A DNA stretch of 64,000 bases, taken from NCBI GenBank assembly GCA_026692725.1, contig JAPMUG010000004.1, positions 171,883 to 235,882 of the forward strand. Reading direction: 5' to 3'. Every line of letters begins with the position of its first letter. Positions within the stretch are counted from its first letter, which is position 1. The position numbers and the translations under genes were made by a program. The DNA is from Ecytonucleospora hepatopenaei (lineage: Eukaryota; Microsporidia; Enterocytozoonidae). The notes below the pieces were generated by a model that saw nothing but the letters and a program-made list of their open reading frames with translations, had not been told where the DNA came from and did no database searches. Below, piece by piece: positions 18,475 to 28,304 of this stretch.

Positions 18475-19302
18475 ATGAATAGAAAACCAATAACATTTAT
18501 AGCAATTCAGGGATGTTCTTGCGCAGGAAAATCAGTTTTTAGCGATTTTTTGTATAGGAATTTAAGAAAATCTGTTTCTGTTGATTTTTTGCGTTTAGAT
18601 GATTTTTACGCAGGCACAGAATTTGATTATCGGGACGAGAAGGCTGCAACATATGACTTTGATAATCCTGCTGCATTAAACTGGCATAAGATTAAGAGTG
18701 TGGTAACGCAATACATAAATGGAGATAAAGAAATTTGTGGAAGTCAATATGATTTCAGCTCACAAAAAAGAAAAGACATTTTTTATAAAAATACCTTTCC
18801 CGAAGTAATTCTGGTGGAGGGAATTTATGCTTTTAATTTATTTAATACCCAGGAATTTGATTGCGATTTGCTGGATCCATTTAAACAACCTTTAGAACAT
18901 TCAGGAAATTTCGTTAAAGAAAATGATTTTCTGAAAAAAGTTATTTTGGAAAATAACTGTAAAGTTATTAAAGTTGAGCTTAAGTTAGAAAAAGAAAAAA
19001 TGAAAACCATAAGAATGAGAAGAGACATGGGTGCAAGGTATGCAGACTCTTCAGTTAAATTTAGGGATATGCTTGAAAAACGTTTTGAAACGCTTATTTG
19101 GCCAGCAACTGAAAAATGGGTGCTGTCTAAAAATAATTTTGCAGATATTTTGATTGAAAATGGAACATTTAACATGAAAAAATGCAAGGAAGTAGGTGAA
19201 AATATTTTTAAAATGTTTGATGAAAAAATTGATAGTGTAATTGAAAGAGAAGAAATGTTGTTTGATAAGATGCTTAATTTAAGTGACTTAAATATTTTAT
19301 AA
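18475..19302 (+). CDS. Uridine kinase (URK1/Udk family)
   Basis: This 275-aa P-loop kinase phosphorylates uridine and cytidine to the monophosphates for pyrimidine salvage. The P-loop is GCSCAGKS (about residues 13-20). It is followed by LDDFY, where the Asp is the likely base, and by YDFDNPAALNW, corresponding to the DFDHP.A.D of uridine kinases. YDF, LVEGIYAF and the Arg-rich lid RMRRDMG come next, and then the WPATEKWVL segment. The DDFY and DFDNPAA motifs favour uridine kinase over nicotinamide riboside kinase, which I considered. No UPRT domain is fused. It complements thymidine kinase at 8.7 kb in the salvage set. Confidence 0.85.
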   Translation: MNRKPITFIAIQGCSCAGKSVFSDFLYRNLRKSVSVDFLRLDDFYAGTEFDYRDEKAATYDFDNPAALNWHKIKSVVTQYINGDKEICGSQYDFSSQKRKDIFYKNTFPEVILVEGIYAFNLFNTQEFDCDLLDPFKQPLEHSGNFVKENDFLKKVILENNCKVIKVELKLEKEKMKTIRMRRDMGARYADSSVKFRDMLEKRFETLIWPATEKWVLSKNNFADILIENGTFNMKKCKEVGENIFKMFDEKIDSVIEREEMLFDKMLNLSDLNIL

Positions 19303-19449
19303 ATTTAAAATTTATTTTGATCAATGATTATTTGAATTAGGACTTAATAAATTTTAAACTCAAAGAATGTAAAAATATTTTAATTATAATTTCAGATAAC
19401 TCCTTAAGCTAAATGAAAATGTGATTACTCCTATTTATACATAACTTAG

Positions 19450-21288
19450 ATGCAAAAAGTTTCTTTATTGGAAAAAATGAAAACAGAAATACCACATAAA
19501 AATACGTGCAGTCTGATATGGAATAAGCTTTTTGTTAAAAAAGGTAAATTGTTTAAACTTATTGATTCAGATGGAGCTGTACTTCCAGGTAAAATAACAA
19601 ATATTATATGTAGAAATAAGGAAGAAAGAACACTCTTGGTTGAAACACTTTCTGATAATTTAGATGCATCAAAATGGAATAAAAATGTAGAACTACAATA
19701 TGGATATAAAATAGAGTACAGCAATGAGAATGTTAAAATAGGAGTTGTTACGTCTAAAAACACATTTTTAGAGTCCATAACTGTACAAGAACACATAAAA
19801 TTTATACAAAACAACAATGATTTTAACAGGGATATAAGAGATTTTTATAAACCACTCTTGATTGAAAAAAAGGATATAAAAATAAAAGATTTAAGCACGA
19901 CTGAAAGAATTTTGTTGAAAATTGCAGAATGTGAGATATCAATGTGTGATATCATATTTTTAGATCTGTCAGAAATTGAAATTTTTGGATTATCTGAAAT
20001 TGTAAACAAATATTTGCAACGTTTATGCACCGAATATAATACAGGAATACTTTTTTTAACAAAAGAAGCATCTTCAAAATACTTGACAAAGATACCACAT
20101 ATCATCTTAATAGAAAAGGGAGCAAATTTATATCAAGGAACATATCAAAATATTAAAAAATATTTTGCTGAAAAACAAATTAATTATTTAAAGGAATATG
20201 GAGAAAGATTTCAATTTGACGCTGATGAATCAACCAGTAGGTGTGTAAACAAAATTTTATCAGAAAGTATTCCTACAATAACCTTTTTAAACGAAGAATA
20301 TTTTGATCATAAAGTTGGTACAGAACTAAATCCATACATAAAAATATATGAGTCTGACAAGAATAAAAATGATACATTTGTAGGTGTAAATTTAGAAGAA
20401 AAAACATGTTTAGAAATATCAAAAAGTTTTTTGTTTTTGCTTAAAAATCTATTTAAAAGCAATTTTAGCAAAATTCAGTTTAATTTTAATTTTTTATTGC
20501 CTGAGTTTTTGTATATTTTGACCGCATTCTTATTTAGGTTTTTTATAAATTTAATAAAGATAGAAGACCATTACACGGGTGTAAATGGTTTAAGTTATGT
20601 CAATTTGGTAAAAAGTGCTTTTTCAAAAAATGAAGAAATTTTTAAGATTAAAAATATAAAAGGTGATTACATAGATAAAGAGCTAATAAGTGATAAAAAC
20701 GAAATTTTATGGGTGATTTTTTGTTCTAAAATGTTTATATTAATGCTATTAAGACTTTTAATTTATTCATGTTTTAATCTTAATCTTTACAGAGCACGAA
20801 GTTTGTTGTTGTATAAAAATTATAAAAGTGATGTTTTTACAAAGAAAATGTTTTACAAAGCATTTTTGACAATAAATGGGTTTAAGTTGCTTGCTGGTGG
20901 TTTTTTTGATTTTTTAGCATGTAGAATTTTATTGGGAGGGTTTTTTTACGTGGGTCTAAGACTTTTTTTCTTTGTTATACTTTTTAAGGTTTTTGAAATT
21001 CAACTGTTTTTAGGTCTTTATGGCATTTTTTTAAAAATTAAAAAGTATAAGGCCATTACAATAAACATAAGTTTCTTGATTACAAAGTGCATGTTGTTAA
21101 CTTTGCTTTTGACATATTTTCTTCAAGATTATAAAGAAAATTGTGAAATTTCAGGGGATAAAAGGTTTAAATATTTTATAAACATTTTTTATTGCATAAT
21201 AAACCCAAATATAAGAAATTTTCTTATCTGCTCAGGCACAATGCTGTGTTTAAATTTAATAATGTTTGTTATTGTTATGAAGGGATAA
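19450..21288 (+). CDS. ABCG/White-type half-transporter with degenerate ATPase domain
   Basis: The 612-aa protein has the layout of an ABCG half-transporter: an N-terminal nucleotide-binding domain (about residues 15-260), then a C-terminal membrane domain with about six hydrophobic spans (about 345-610). The ATPase motifs are ruined. The Walker A position reads IICRNKEERTLL with no GxxxxGKS/T. The signature LSGGE reads LSTTE. Walker B LFLDEP reads IIFLDLSEIE, so the catalytic Glu is lost. The switch His is absent (FLTKEAS). Scaffold features survive, for example IILIEKGANLYQGT, equivalent to the segment after the H-loop. It may act as a non-hydrolytic partner, a receptor or a repurposed carrier. 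The reading frame is intact for over 600 codons, so it is not a simple pseudogene. Confidence 0.7.
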   Translation: MQKVSLLEKMKTEIPHKNTCSLIWNKLFVKKGKLFKLIDSDGAVLPGKITNIICRNKEERTLLVETLSDNLDASKWNKNVELQYGYKIEYSNENVKIGVVTSKNTFLESITVQEHIKFIQNNNDFNRDIRDFYKPLLIEKKDIKIKDLSTTERILLKIAECEISMCDIIFLDLSEIEIFGLSEIVNKYLQRLCTEYNTGILFLTKEASSKYLTKIPHIILIEKGANLYQGTYQNIKKYFAEKQINYLKEYGERFQFDADESTSRCVNKILSESIPTITFLNEEYFDHKVGTELNPYIKIYESDKNKNDTFVGVNLEEKTCLEISKSFLFLLKNLFKSNFSKIQFNFNFLLPEFLYILTAFLFRFFINLIKIEDHYTGVNGLSYVNLVKSAFSKNEEIFKIKNIKGDYIDKELISDKNEILWVIFCSKMFILMLLRLLIYSCFNLNLYRARSLLLYKNYKSDVFTKKMFYKAFLTINGFKLLAGGFFDFLACRILLGGFFYVGLRLFFFVILFKVFEIQLFLGLYGIFLKIKKYKAITINISFLITKCMLLTLLLTYFLQDYKENCEISGDKRFKYFINIFYCIINPNIRNFLICSGTMLCLNLIMFVIVMKG

Positions 21289-21357
21289 GTTATTTGTTAG
21301 AAAACAATATTTTTATAAAATAAAATTATTTTTAACCTTCAATATCTTTTTTATGCT

Positions 21358-23835
21358 ATGAGTAACAACAAATATGTTGAAAATATAGATGAAAGTAATT
21401 ATATAAATATGTTTAGAACTTTATACTCAGGTAATGAAGATGAAAATACAAAAACATCAATTTGCATTGAGATGTTAGAAAAAATTAAAAAAGAAATTTT
21501 TAAAAATAAGAAAAATGTTGCTAATTTTGACATTTCAGAAATTTTAAAGCTAGTTAAAAGAAATATACAAATTATTTTTTATATTTTAGAAAATTTTTAC
21601 AAGGTCTTGGATGAATTAGACATACAGTCATTATTAGATGATGCAAATTCATTAGGTTACGATGCAGAAATGGTAATTTGTTTATTACACTCACAAAATG
21701 AAAAGATTTGCGATGTTGTGGTAAATTTGCTTAATGAAAAAAATACAGATGTTTTTTTAAAAGAAATTTACAAAAAAACATTTACTGTATGTGATAAAAT
21801 ATTTATAAAAAACATAAGCGTGATTTTACCAAGGATAAGCCCAAAATACTATGTAAATACAAAAAACACGTATAGATTATTTTGTAATGAAAATTACACT
21901 ATTAGAATTGCAGCAGCTGAAATATCAGAAAAAATGATTTTGTTTTTGAAGGAGAGTGAAAATGTAGAGCAAATTGTTAACATTACAGAAGACATGTTAA
22001 ATTTGTTAATCGACGTAAATCAACATGTACGTGCTAAAATAATTGCAGTTTTTTTGAATTTGTTTAAACAATCTGCCATATTACAAAGTGTAAAATTAAA
22101 AATTATAGGGGGAGTAGTGGACAGAATAATAGACAAGGCTGTTTTTGTTAGGAAAAAGGCAATTGAATTAGTTTCACAGTTAATTTTAAATTTTTATGAA
22201 AATTCTGGTGAGAAACAATTTAGAAAACTAATGGAAGATGCTCTTAAAAATGTTCTTTTACTAATAGAAAGCAAAGAAATAAAAACAGACACAGTAGAAA
22301 TTTTTGGTTTTATAAAAATTTCATTCTTTTATAAAATAAAAAATTGTCAATTTGCATTGCATAAAATGTTAAATTGTATTTTTGAAGAGGAAAAGAAGCC
22401 TCAAGTCATTTCTACGTTTAAAGATATTTTTGAACAAAATCATGAAATAATGTTTGATTTGGTGGGTAATGTTGCATTTGATCATTTGATTAAAGAGTTG
22501 TCCCTTGATTATAAAAATTTAATAAGAAACATAAAAAATGATATTTTTGTCAGCGAATCTCTTTATGTTTTAAAGCAAATGGATAATTACAAAATAAGTG
22601 AAAATACAGCCAAAAGCTTACTTGCTTTCGCTAGGGATAAACTATTTGTTTCCAAAAACATAAATGAAATTCAAATGAACCTAGAGATTTACAACAATAT
22701 TTTATGTATATGCACAAAAATAGTGAAGAGAATGGAGCATTCAAACGAAATTTTTGAAGAAGTTGTTAAAGATAATTTAAAAATGACATTTTATGATACA
22801 GAAACCATAAAAAATACAATTGATCTTTTTTACAAAACAAGCAAAGGTCCTGACGTAAATTGCACTATTTTTATTAGAAATATCATAAAATCAGGCAATA
22901 AACTAAAATTACTTGATGCAATAGGAAAAGTCTGTTTAAATCAATTTATGTTTGTGGATGAAATAGAGAGAAGAATAAAAGAAGAAAACAACATAGCAGT
23001 TGATGATGATAAAAGCAAATTTATTAAGGAAAAAGAAAAAAGACTCGGCTCAACAAAAAAGAGAAATTCCCTTGCAGATAGCCAAACATTAAAATATTCA
23101 GAAATATGCGAAGCAATGAAAAATAAAAACGATGAAGAAATTGGAGATTTTTTTGCTGAAATACGAGAAACAGAAATTTTATTTGGAGAAAAATCTTTTT
23201 TAAATCAATTTTACGATATGATGGTAGAAGCTTGTATGGATAAAAATGAAAATGTCAAATATGTGGCAAATGTGAGTTTATGTCAATGCATGTTGGTATC
23301 GAGTAGGTGTTTTAAGGAAAACTATGAAAAGGTTTTTTTGATAAATTTGACAGATAAAACAAATCCAATAAAATTGAGAATGTCACTGTCTACTTTTTTA
23401 AATGATTTGATTATTTACTATAACAGTCTAATAGATTCAAAAATATTGTTTGAACTACTTAAAGATAAAGATCTAAAGAAAAATGCAATATTAATTATAT
23501 TTAATTTATCATGTAGAAATGTAATCAGAATAAAAAAATACACACGTGAATTGCTCGAGTATGTTGAAGACGATGAGATTGGTGATATTTTGAAAAGTTT
23601 CTTTTGTGAATTATCAAAAACACCCAATTTAATTTCAGTCATGGCATATAATGCTTTTATTGATGATAAAATTGATGAAAATGCATTGGGATGGATATGT
23701 GAACTAATTAATTTACCTAGTGAAAAGACTAAATTATATGAAAGATGTAAGAATATTACTGAAAATGAGGGGGAAAGCAAAAAATTGGCTATTTTAGAAG
23801 AAAAGTTAGGTATAGAACAGAAAGAGAATGTATGA
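21358..23835 (+). CDS. YCS4: Condensin subunit 1 (CND1/YCS4/CAP-D2)
   Basis: This 825-aa HEAT-repeat protein is a regulatory subunit of condensin, which compacts mitotic chromosomes. HEAT-type helices run throughout. The best family marker is the segment around residues 215-275: LLIDVNQHVRAKIIAVFLNLF, then DRIIDKAVFVRKKAIELVSQLI. It corresponds to the DxxxxVRAkv and DKaxlVRKxAI signature of CND1. A later block resembles the CND1 domain (VGHVAI..L equivalent near 515, and VSLCQCMLVSS near 640). It is shorter than yeast YCS4 (over 1100 aa) and lacks the long C-terminal tail. The ATG at 21358 is preceded by TTTTTAACC. The stop lies 17 bp from the convergent BRCT gene. Confidence 0.8.
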   Translation: MSNNKYVENIDESNYINMFRTLYSGNEDENTKTSICIEMLEKIKKEIFKNKKNVANFDISEILKLVKRNIQIIFYILENFYKVLDELDIQSLLDDANSLGYDAEMVICLLHSQNEKICDVVVNLLNEKNTDVFLKEIYKKTFTVCDKIFIKNISVILPRISPKYYVNTKNTYRLFCNENYTIRIAAAEISEKMILFLKESENVEQIVNITEDMLNLLIDVNQHVRAKIIAVFLNLFKQSAILQSVKLKIIGGVVDRIIDKAVFVRKKAIELVSQLILNFYENSGEKQFRKLMEDALKNVLLLIESKEIKTDTVEIFGFIKISFFYKIKNCQFALHKMLNCIFEEEKKPQVISTFKDIFEQNHEIMFDLVGNVAFDHLIKELSLDYKNLIRNIKNDIFVSESLYVLKQMDNYKISENTAKSLLAFARDKLFVSKNINEIQMNLEIYNNILCICTKIVKRMEHSNEIFEEVVKDNLKMTFYDTETIKNTIDLFYKTSKGPDVNCTIFIRNIIKSGNKLKLLDAIGKVCLNQFMFVDEIERRIKEENNIAVDDDKSKFIKEKEKRLGSTKKRNSLADSQTLKYSEICEAMKNKNDEEIGDFFAEIRETEILFGEKSFLNQFYDMMVEACMDKNENVKYVANVSLCQCMLVSSRCFKENYEKVFLINLTDKTNPIKLRMSLSTFLNDLIIYYNSLIDSKILFELLKDKDLKKNAILIIFNLSCRNVIRIKKYTRELLEYVEDDEIGDILKSFFCELSKTPNLISVMAYNAFIDDKIDENALGWICELINLPSEKTKLYERCKNITENEGESKKLAILEEKLGIEQKENV

Positions 23836-23852
23836 ATTACTAAATTATTTTA

Positions 23853-25532
23853 TTACTTAGATAAATACTCAAATATGTATGATAAAGGCAACTTTTTTTC
23901 TTCTTTTACATTTTCCTTATAAGATTTATCATAAAAAATATGTGTAAAATCTTCTTCATTTGTAATTCTCCCTCCTCCGTTCTTTATCATTTTAGAAAAC
24001 ATTTGAAATTTATTTTTGTCTGCGTATATTTTAACATTCCACGAAGTAAAAGGTTTTTGTTTACCTGCTTTGATTTTTAATCTCCACTTTGAAATGGAAG
24101 AAATCAACTTTTTGTTAATTTTACTAAGTTTATTAAGAGATGCATGTTTTTCATCAACATTCCACTCGTATTTTTCTAATAAATCCACATTATTAAAAAT
24201 ATTTGAACATGTTAAATTTATGTCATGTAAATAATCTGTGGTTAATATCCATGCACCATTTACTAGTGCACCAAAAAACTTTTCTGACGTGCAAAAACTG
24301 CCCATGATTAAATGAGTGCAATTTTCATATTTTTCTGAATCTACAATGTTAATTCCAAATTCTTCTATTCTTTTTATGACGTTTGCCTTATCATTCCCCA
24401 ATCCAGTTACCTGTACTTTTACAGGTTTTCTTCTTCCAAAAACTTTCTTTCTTGGTGCATATTTTGATTCATCGAAATGTTTTAAATATATCAAACAATT
24501 ATCCACCCATTCTTCAGTTACGCAAAAATACTGTGGATCATTTTTATTTATGCTGGTAATGCAGTGGGTGGTTCGCATGTCTAATGAATCTTGTAAAATT
24601 GCACCCAATGACTTTATTTTATTTTCCAACCTGTTGCAATGTTCTTCTATAAATTCTTCATCCACATTTTCTTGGTCTATTAGAGTTTCTCTTATGTTTT
24701 CTCTGTCTATAAAAATGACACAGTTGTTTAAAACGACCTTTTCTTTTTTGCTGTGAATCACATAAAAATTTTCGTGAAGCAATGAATTTGTTGATATGCA
24801 ATCAAATAGATATTGATAATACAAAATATTTTTGTATCCTTCGAAAAAGGATGCATTAGTGGGTGTTGTCAAAATAAAATCAACACTTTCTGAGATGTTT
24901 GTTTGTCTCATACCGTCATTTTCAATTATCATTCGTTTAAGTTTATTGTATAATTCTTCCGGTAAATTTTCATCTATAAAAAACATTATGTTTTCAAACA
25001 ATCCAGACATCCCTATGGATTTTGCATCAAATCTTTGTTTGTGTAAAAACAAATGATATTTGTTGCTAAATACATCCTTTGTTTCTATAATTGGTATTTT
25101 ATATTTTTTACAAAATGCATATTTTTCACTTGTATAATTGTCGCATATCAAAAAATCAGTTGAAATATCACATCGTGGCTCAAAAGTGGCTCCATTTAAA
25201 ATAAAGTAATTTGCATAAATAGGGTTAGTTAGACCTGATGTTGTAAAAACAGCACCTTCAAATTTACTCAGTCGTCTACCTAGTAAGTTTTTTAGTGTAT
25301 CCTGGGTATATGATTTATTTTGGTCGTGGAAACTTTCTATGCTAATAATAGGCAGATCAAGAGATAATGCTTCAACATATTTTTCAGAAAAAATTGATTT
25401 ATACGTAACTAAATACTTTGTGTTTTTATTTAAATCATTTGTATGCTTTTTATTATCTTTTAAAATATTCAATGCACATAATTCTTCATGCGATATTCCT
25501 GTAAAACATATTTCGTTTATTTTTCTATTCAT
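23853..25532 (-). CDS. Multi-BRCT scaffold protein (RTT107/BRC1/DPB11-like)
   Basis: This 559-aa protein consists almost entirely of BRCT-like units. Approximate positions are 5-75, 90-165, 180-225, 265-365, 370-440 and 490-559. The fifth repeat (QVTGLGNDKANV ... THLIMGSFCTSEKFFGALVNGAWILTTDYL) has the THLI / T.K...A...G.W+++ pattern of phospho-binding tandem BRCTs, like the gamma-H2A-binding pair of RTT107, BRC1 and MDC1. Six repeats with a strong pair at the C-terminus suggest the RTT107/BRC1 architecture, while DPB11/RAD4 has four. It would recruit repair or checkpoint factors to damaged chromatin. I am confident of the BRCT content and moderately so of the family. Confidence 0.7.
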   Translation of the reverse strand: MNRKINEICFTGISHEELCALNILKDNKKHTNDLNKNTKYLVTYKSIFSEKYVEALSLDLPIISIESFHDQNKSYTQDTLKNLLGRRLSKFEGAVFTTSGLTNPIYANYFILNGATFEPRCDISTDFLICDNYTSEKYAFCKKYKIPIIETKDVFSNKYHLFLHKQRFDAKSIGMSGLFENIMFFIDENLPEELYNKLKRMIIENDGMRQTNISESVDFILTTPTNASFFEGYKNILYYQYLFDCISTNSLLHENFYVIHSKKEKVVLNNCVIFIDRENIRETLIDQENVDEEFIEEHCNRLENKIKSLGAILQDSLDMRTTHCITSINKNDPQYFCVTEEWVDNCLIYLKHFDESKYAPRKKVFGRRKPVKVQVTGLGNDKANVIKRIEEFGINIVDSEKYENCTHLIMGSFCTSEKFFGALVNGAWILTTDYLHDINLTCSNIFNNVDLLEKYEWNVDEKHASLNKLSKINKKLISSISKWRLKIKAGKQKPFTSWNVKIYADKNKFQMFSKMIKNGGGRITNEEDFTHIFYDKSYKENVKEEKKLPLSYIFEYLSK

Positions 25533-25703
25533 TATATTGTTTTAAATGTTAATAAATGTATATAAATTTTTATTATTGTTATATACTTTAATATTTTATA
25601 AAAAAAGTTATTTAATATAATGTGAATATAAAAAGAATAAACAAAATTTTAGTTTAAAGGTGTATAAATGTGGGTTATAAAATATTTTAGGAGGTTAAAT
25701 TTA

Positions 25704-26072
25704 TTAACATGTGTTTTTTGTTAATAAACATAGTTCTTTGCAAACACCTGTGTTTTCCTCTATATCACCTGCATTTGCTACGTTCTTGACAATAATTTCA
25801 ATTATTTCTTCATTTTGATTGTTTTCGAGTTTTTTTATTTTTTCATTAAATTCCTCTTCTAGTTCAGTTTTAAGATTTGCTAAAAATGCTGCGTTTTGTG
25901 CTTTTTTAACTTTTAACTCTTTTTCTAGCTCATATCTAAGTGTTTCTCCTTGTTTCACGGCTTCTTTTTCTGCATATTTAATGTTTGTTTCTTTATCTTC
26001 AAGTGCCTTTTTAATCTTTTGATTTGCTTCATTTTCTGTGTTGATCACCAGTTTTATTCCATCTTCTATCAT
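25704..26072 (-). CDS. VMA10: V-type ATPase subunit G
   Basis: This 122-aa helical protein matches subunit G of the V1 peripheral stalk. It begins GIKLVINTENEANQKIKKA, equivalent to the GIQQLL.AE..A..IV..A start of the family. A long charged helix follows with EKEAVKQGETLRYELEKE. The C-terminal third departs from the family and ends in a Cys-containing tail. Vacuolar H+-ATPase acidifies endomembrane compartments. The length (about 115 aa in yeast) fits. Coiled-coil proteins can imitate this pattern, so I keep some doubt. Confidence 0.7.
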   Translation of the reverse strand: MIEDGIKLVINTENEANQKIKKALEDKETNIKYAEKEAVKQGETLRYELEKELKVKKAQNAAFLANLKTELEEEFNEKIKKLENNQNEEIIEIIVKNVANAGDIEENTGVCKELCLLTKNTC

Positions 26073-26146
26073 TTGTTTATTATTGTTTTAAAATAAAATG
26101 TAAATTATATTTTGATTATATAAATGAAATATTTTAGTAAATTTAT

Positions 26147-27664
26147 TTAATATGATCTGCCGAATAAAGTGTATTTTACTGCATTCTTGTTGCAATTTAC
26201 GCATTTAAGTCCTTCACAAGATTCATTTTCTAAAGGAATGCAAAGTGATTTTGCGCCCTGTGTTTTTACCTCTCCATTTTCAAATACTGTCGTCTTGTTT
26301 CCTATTTCTTCCTCACACGCACTTGACATACACCATGGGGTCAATACGATATTTTTCTTTTGCAATTCTTCAAAAAGTTCTTCAAATGTTTTCACTTTAA
26401 TTGTCCTATTGTTTCTTTCTGTTAATGCAATGTTATATAGATTTTTGTGCATTTCATTTATCTCTTTCTTTACATCTTCAACGACAGATGCAATTTTAAA
26501 CTGCTTTTTTTCTCTTGTGTCTCTTCTTACACAACAAACTTCACTGCTTTGCAGGTCTCTAAAACCAACTTCAAATCTCAAAGGAACTCCTTTCATTTCC
26601 CAGTTGTTAAATTTATAACCAACTGTCTGACTGTCCTTATCGTCTAAAATTACTCTAATGCCGCTTTCTTTTAAAACATTCTTAATATTTACTGCATATT
26701 CTTTTAGTTCTGTAATTTCTTCCTCAGTTTTTTTCTGTGTAATTCCGCATAAAATTATAACAATCTGAATATTTGCAACTCTTGGAGAACATACAAAACC
26801 ATTATCATCTGAATGAATCATAGTTGCGATTCCTATGGATCTTGTTGTAAGACCCCAACAATTTTGGTAAACAAAAGAACGAGACTCGGCAGAAATATCA
26901 TCATTGACATTTATGTTAAACATTTTTGAAAAATTTTGGCCCAAATGGTGAGAAGTTGCTGCCTGAACACCTTTTCCTGTTCCTGGAATAAATGCTTCCA
27001 AGCTTAAAGTGTAATCTGCGCCTCCAAATGTTTCTAATTTGCTTTTAAGTCCCTTATATACTGGAACAGCCAAAAGCTCTTCATATATGTAAGCATAAAA
27101 ATCAAGAATCTTGTAAACTTCTTCTTCTGCTTCTTTTTTGGTGTAAAAAGCCGTATGACCCTCTTGCCATAAAAATTCTCTTCCTCTAATAAAAGGTAGT
27201 GTACTTTTTACCTCCCATCGCAGCACTGAGCACCACTGATTGATTTTATAAGGCAAGTCTCTGTGTGTTTTTAACCATTTTGCGAATGCCGGATAAATAA
27301 TAGTTTCTGATGTTGGGCGTATTGCAACCGGTTCGTCCAAATTTTTTTCCCCACATTTTGTGATCCATGCCAGCTCTGGATTAAAATTTGCAAGATGATC
27401 CTTTTCTTTTTCCAAGTTTGCTTTTGTTATTAACATAGGAAAGTATGCTTCTTCAATTCCCAACTCTTCAATTTTAGAATCAAACCATTCCCTGATTATT
27501 TTCCATATTCTCATCCCATTAGGTCTTATAATAAAACACCCTTTGATATCATGATAATCCAAAAGTTCTGCATTCAACACCACCTGTGTGTACCAATCAT
27601 GAAATTCTTCTTTTTTACTTGCTAAAATTCCAAATTTCTGTTTGTGTATTTTTGTATCTTTCAT
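26147..27664 (-). CDS. Prolyl-tRNA synthetase
   Basis: This 505-aa class II aminoacyl-tRNA synthetase of the archaeal/eukaryotic type charges tRNA-Pro. The motif 2 region contains RPTSETIIYPAFAKW, followed by QWCSVLRWE, RGREFLWQEGHTAF and, in the motif 3 region, GLTTRSIG. The HxGxxP-type anticodon-binding domain follows (about 285-400). The C-terminal zinc domain has paired cysteines (CMSSACEEE ... CEGLKCVNC) and ends in the conserved terminal Tyr. There is no fused EPRS or editing domain. The ATG is preceded by TTTACACCCT, a start-proximal CCC element. Confidence 0.95.
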   Translation of the reverse strand: MKDTKIHKQKFGILASKKEEFHDWYTQVVLNAELLDYHDIKGCFIIRPNGMRIWKIIREWFDSKIEELGIEEAYFPMLITKANLEKEKDHLANFNPELAWITKCGEKNLDEPVAIRPTSETIIYPAFAKWLKTHRDLPYKINQWCSVLRWEVKSTLPFIRGREFLWQEGHTAFYTKKEAEEEVYKILDFYAYIYEELLAVPVYKGLKSKLETFGGADYTLSLEAFIPGTGKGVQAATSHHLGQNFSKMFNINVNDDISAESRSFVYQNCWGLTTRSIGIATMIHSDDNGFVCSPRVANIQIVIILCGITQKKTEEEITELKEYAVNIKNVLKESGIRVILDDKDSQTVGYKFNNWEMKGVPLRFEVGFRDLQSSEVCCVRRDTREKKQFKIASVVEDVKKEINEMHKNLYNIALTERNNRTIKVKTFEELFEELQKKNIVLTPWCMSSACEEEIGNKTTVFENGEVKTQGAKSLCIPLENESCEGLKCVNCNKNAVKYTLFGRSY

Positions 27665-27761
27665 AGGGTGTAAATAAATTTTGTAATTTTTGTGAAAAAT
27701 AATTTAATAAATTATGAAGTTAATATATACACTAAAATTGTTTTTAATTATTAATTTTAAA

Positions 27762-28304
27762 TCAAACAAAAATTGATTTATCAAATGAAAATTTTATGCA
27801 TAGGTCTTCATATGTTGTTTTTAAAATAGTTTCTCCTTCTTGAGGATTTTTGGTAAAACAAAAGGCCTTCACCAGCCATTCTTCTGGCTCTTTATTCTTA
27901 ATATATTCTTTTTCTTGTATATTTGCAGTGTCCATGTTAAGTCTACAATCTTCTTTGGTAAATTCTACAAAATACCCATTAATGACAAATTCAACTAAAT
28001 CATAACAAATGTGTGACACTAGTTTAAAATTGTTAGATAATAAAAATGATTGTATAACATCCAAATTGTCTTTTGTCTCATATCTTTCTATGTTTCTTAT
28101 CAAACAAGTTCTTTGTTTATTTTTGTCAAGGTTAAAATATTTAGTGAGTGTAATCTTGTCTTTTTGATGATAGAGATAATTTATTTCATTGTTATCACTT
28201 ATATAAATGTATTCTTCACGTTTAAAGGCTCTATAGTGTAACTCACGCTTAAATGTATCGCTAATTTCAAAAACTGAGCCATACAAAGAACACTCAAAAA
28301 ACAT
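27762..28304 (-). CDS. Mediator complex subunit 18-like protein
   Basis: This 180-aa protein resembles Med18 (SRB5), a Mediator head subunit that contacts RNA polymerase II. It starts with ECSLYGSV, corresponding to the YLLQGSV-type first strand of the Med18 beta-barrel. It then has TCLIRNIERYE at the R..TVRS position and LSNNFKLVSHICYDLVEFVINGYFVEFTKE at the L.FE..YE.V..GY.F position. It ends with EEWLVKAFCFT, equivalent to the WLVE+ strand. The order and spacing of these strands support the family. The ATG is preceded by AATCCCTC. Sequence identity is low, so this is a fold-level call. Confidence 0.55.
   Translation of the reverse strand: MFFECSLYGSVFEISDTFKRELHYRAFKREEYIYISDNNEINYLYHQKDKITLTKYFNLDKNKQRTCLIRNIERYETKDNLDVIQSFLLSNNFKLVSHICYDLVEFVINGYFVEFTKEDCRLNMDTANIQEKEYIKNKEPEEWLVKAFCFTKNPQEGETILKTTYEDLCIKFSFDKSIFV

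Noticed and set aside
18475..19302. Nicotinamide riboside kinase instead of uridine kinase
   Set aside because: The YDFDNPAALNW and VEGIYAF motifs and the lid sequence follow uridine kinases.
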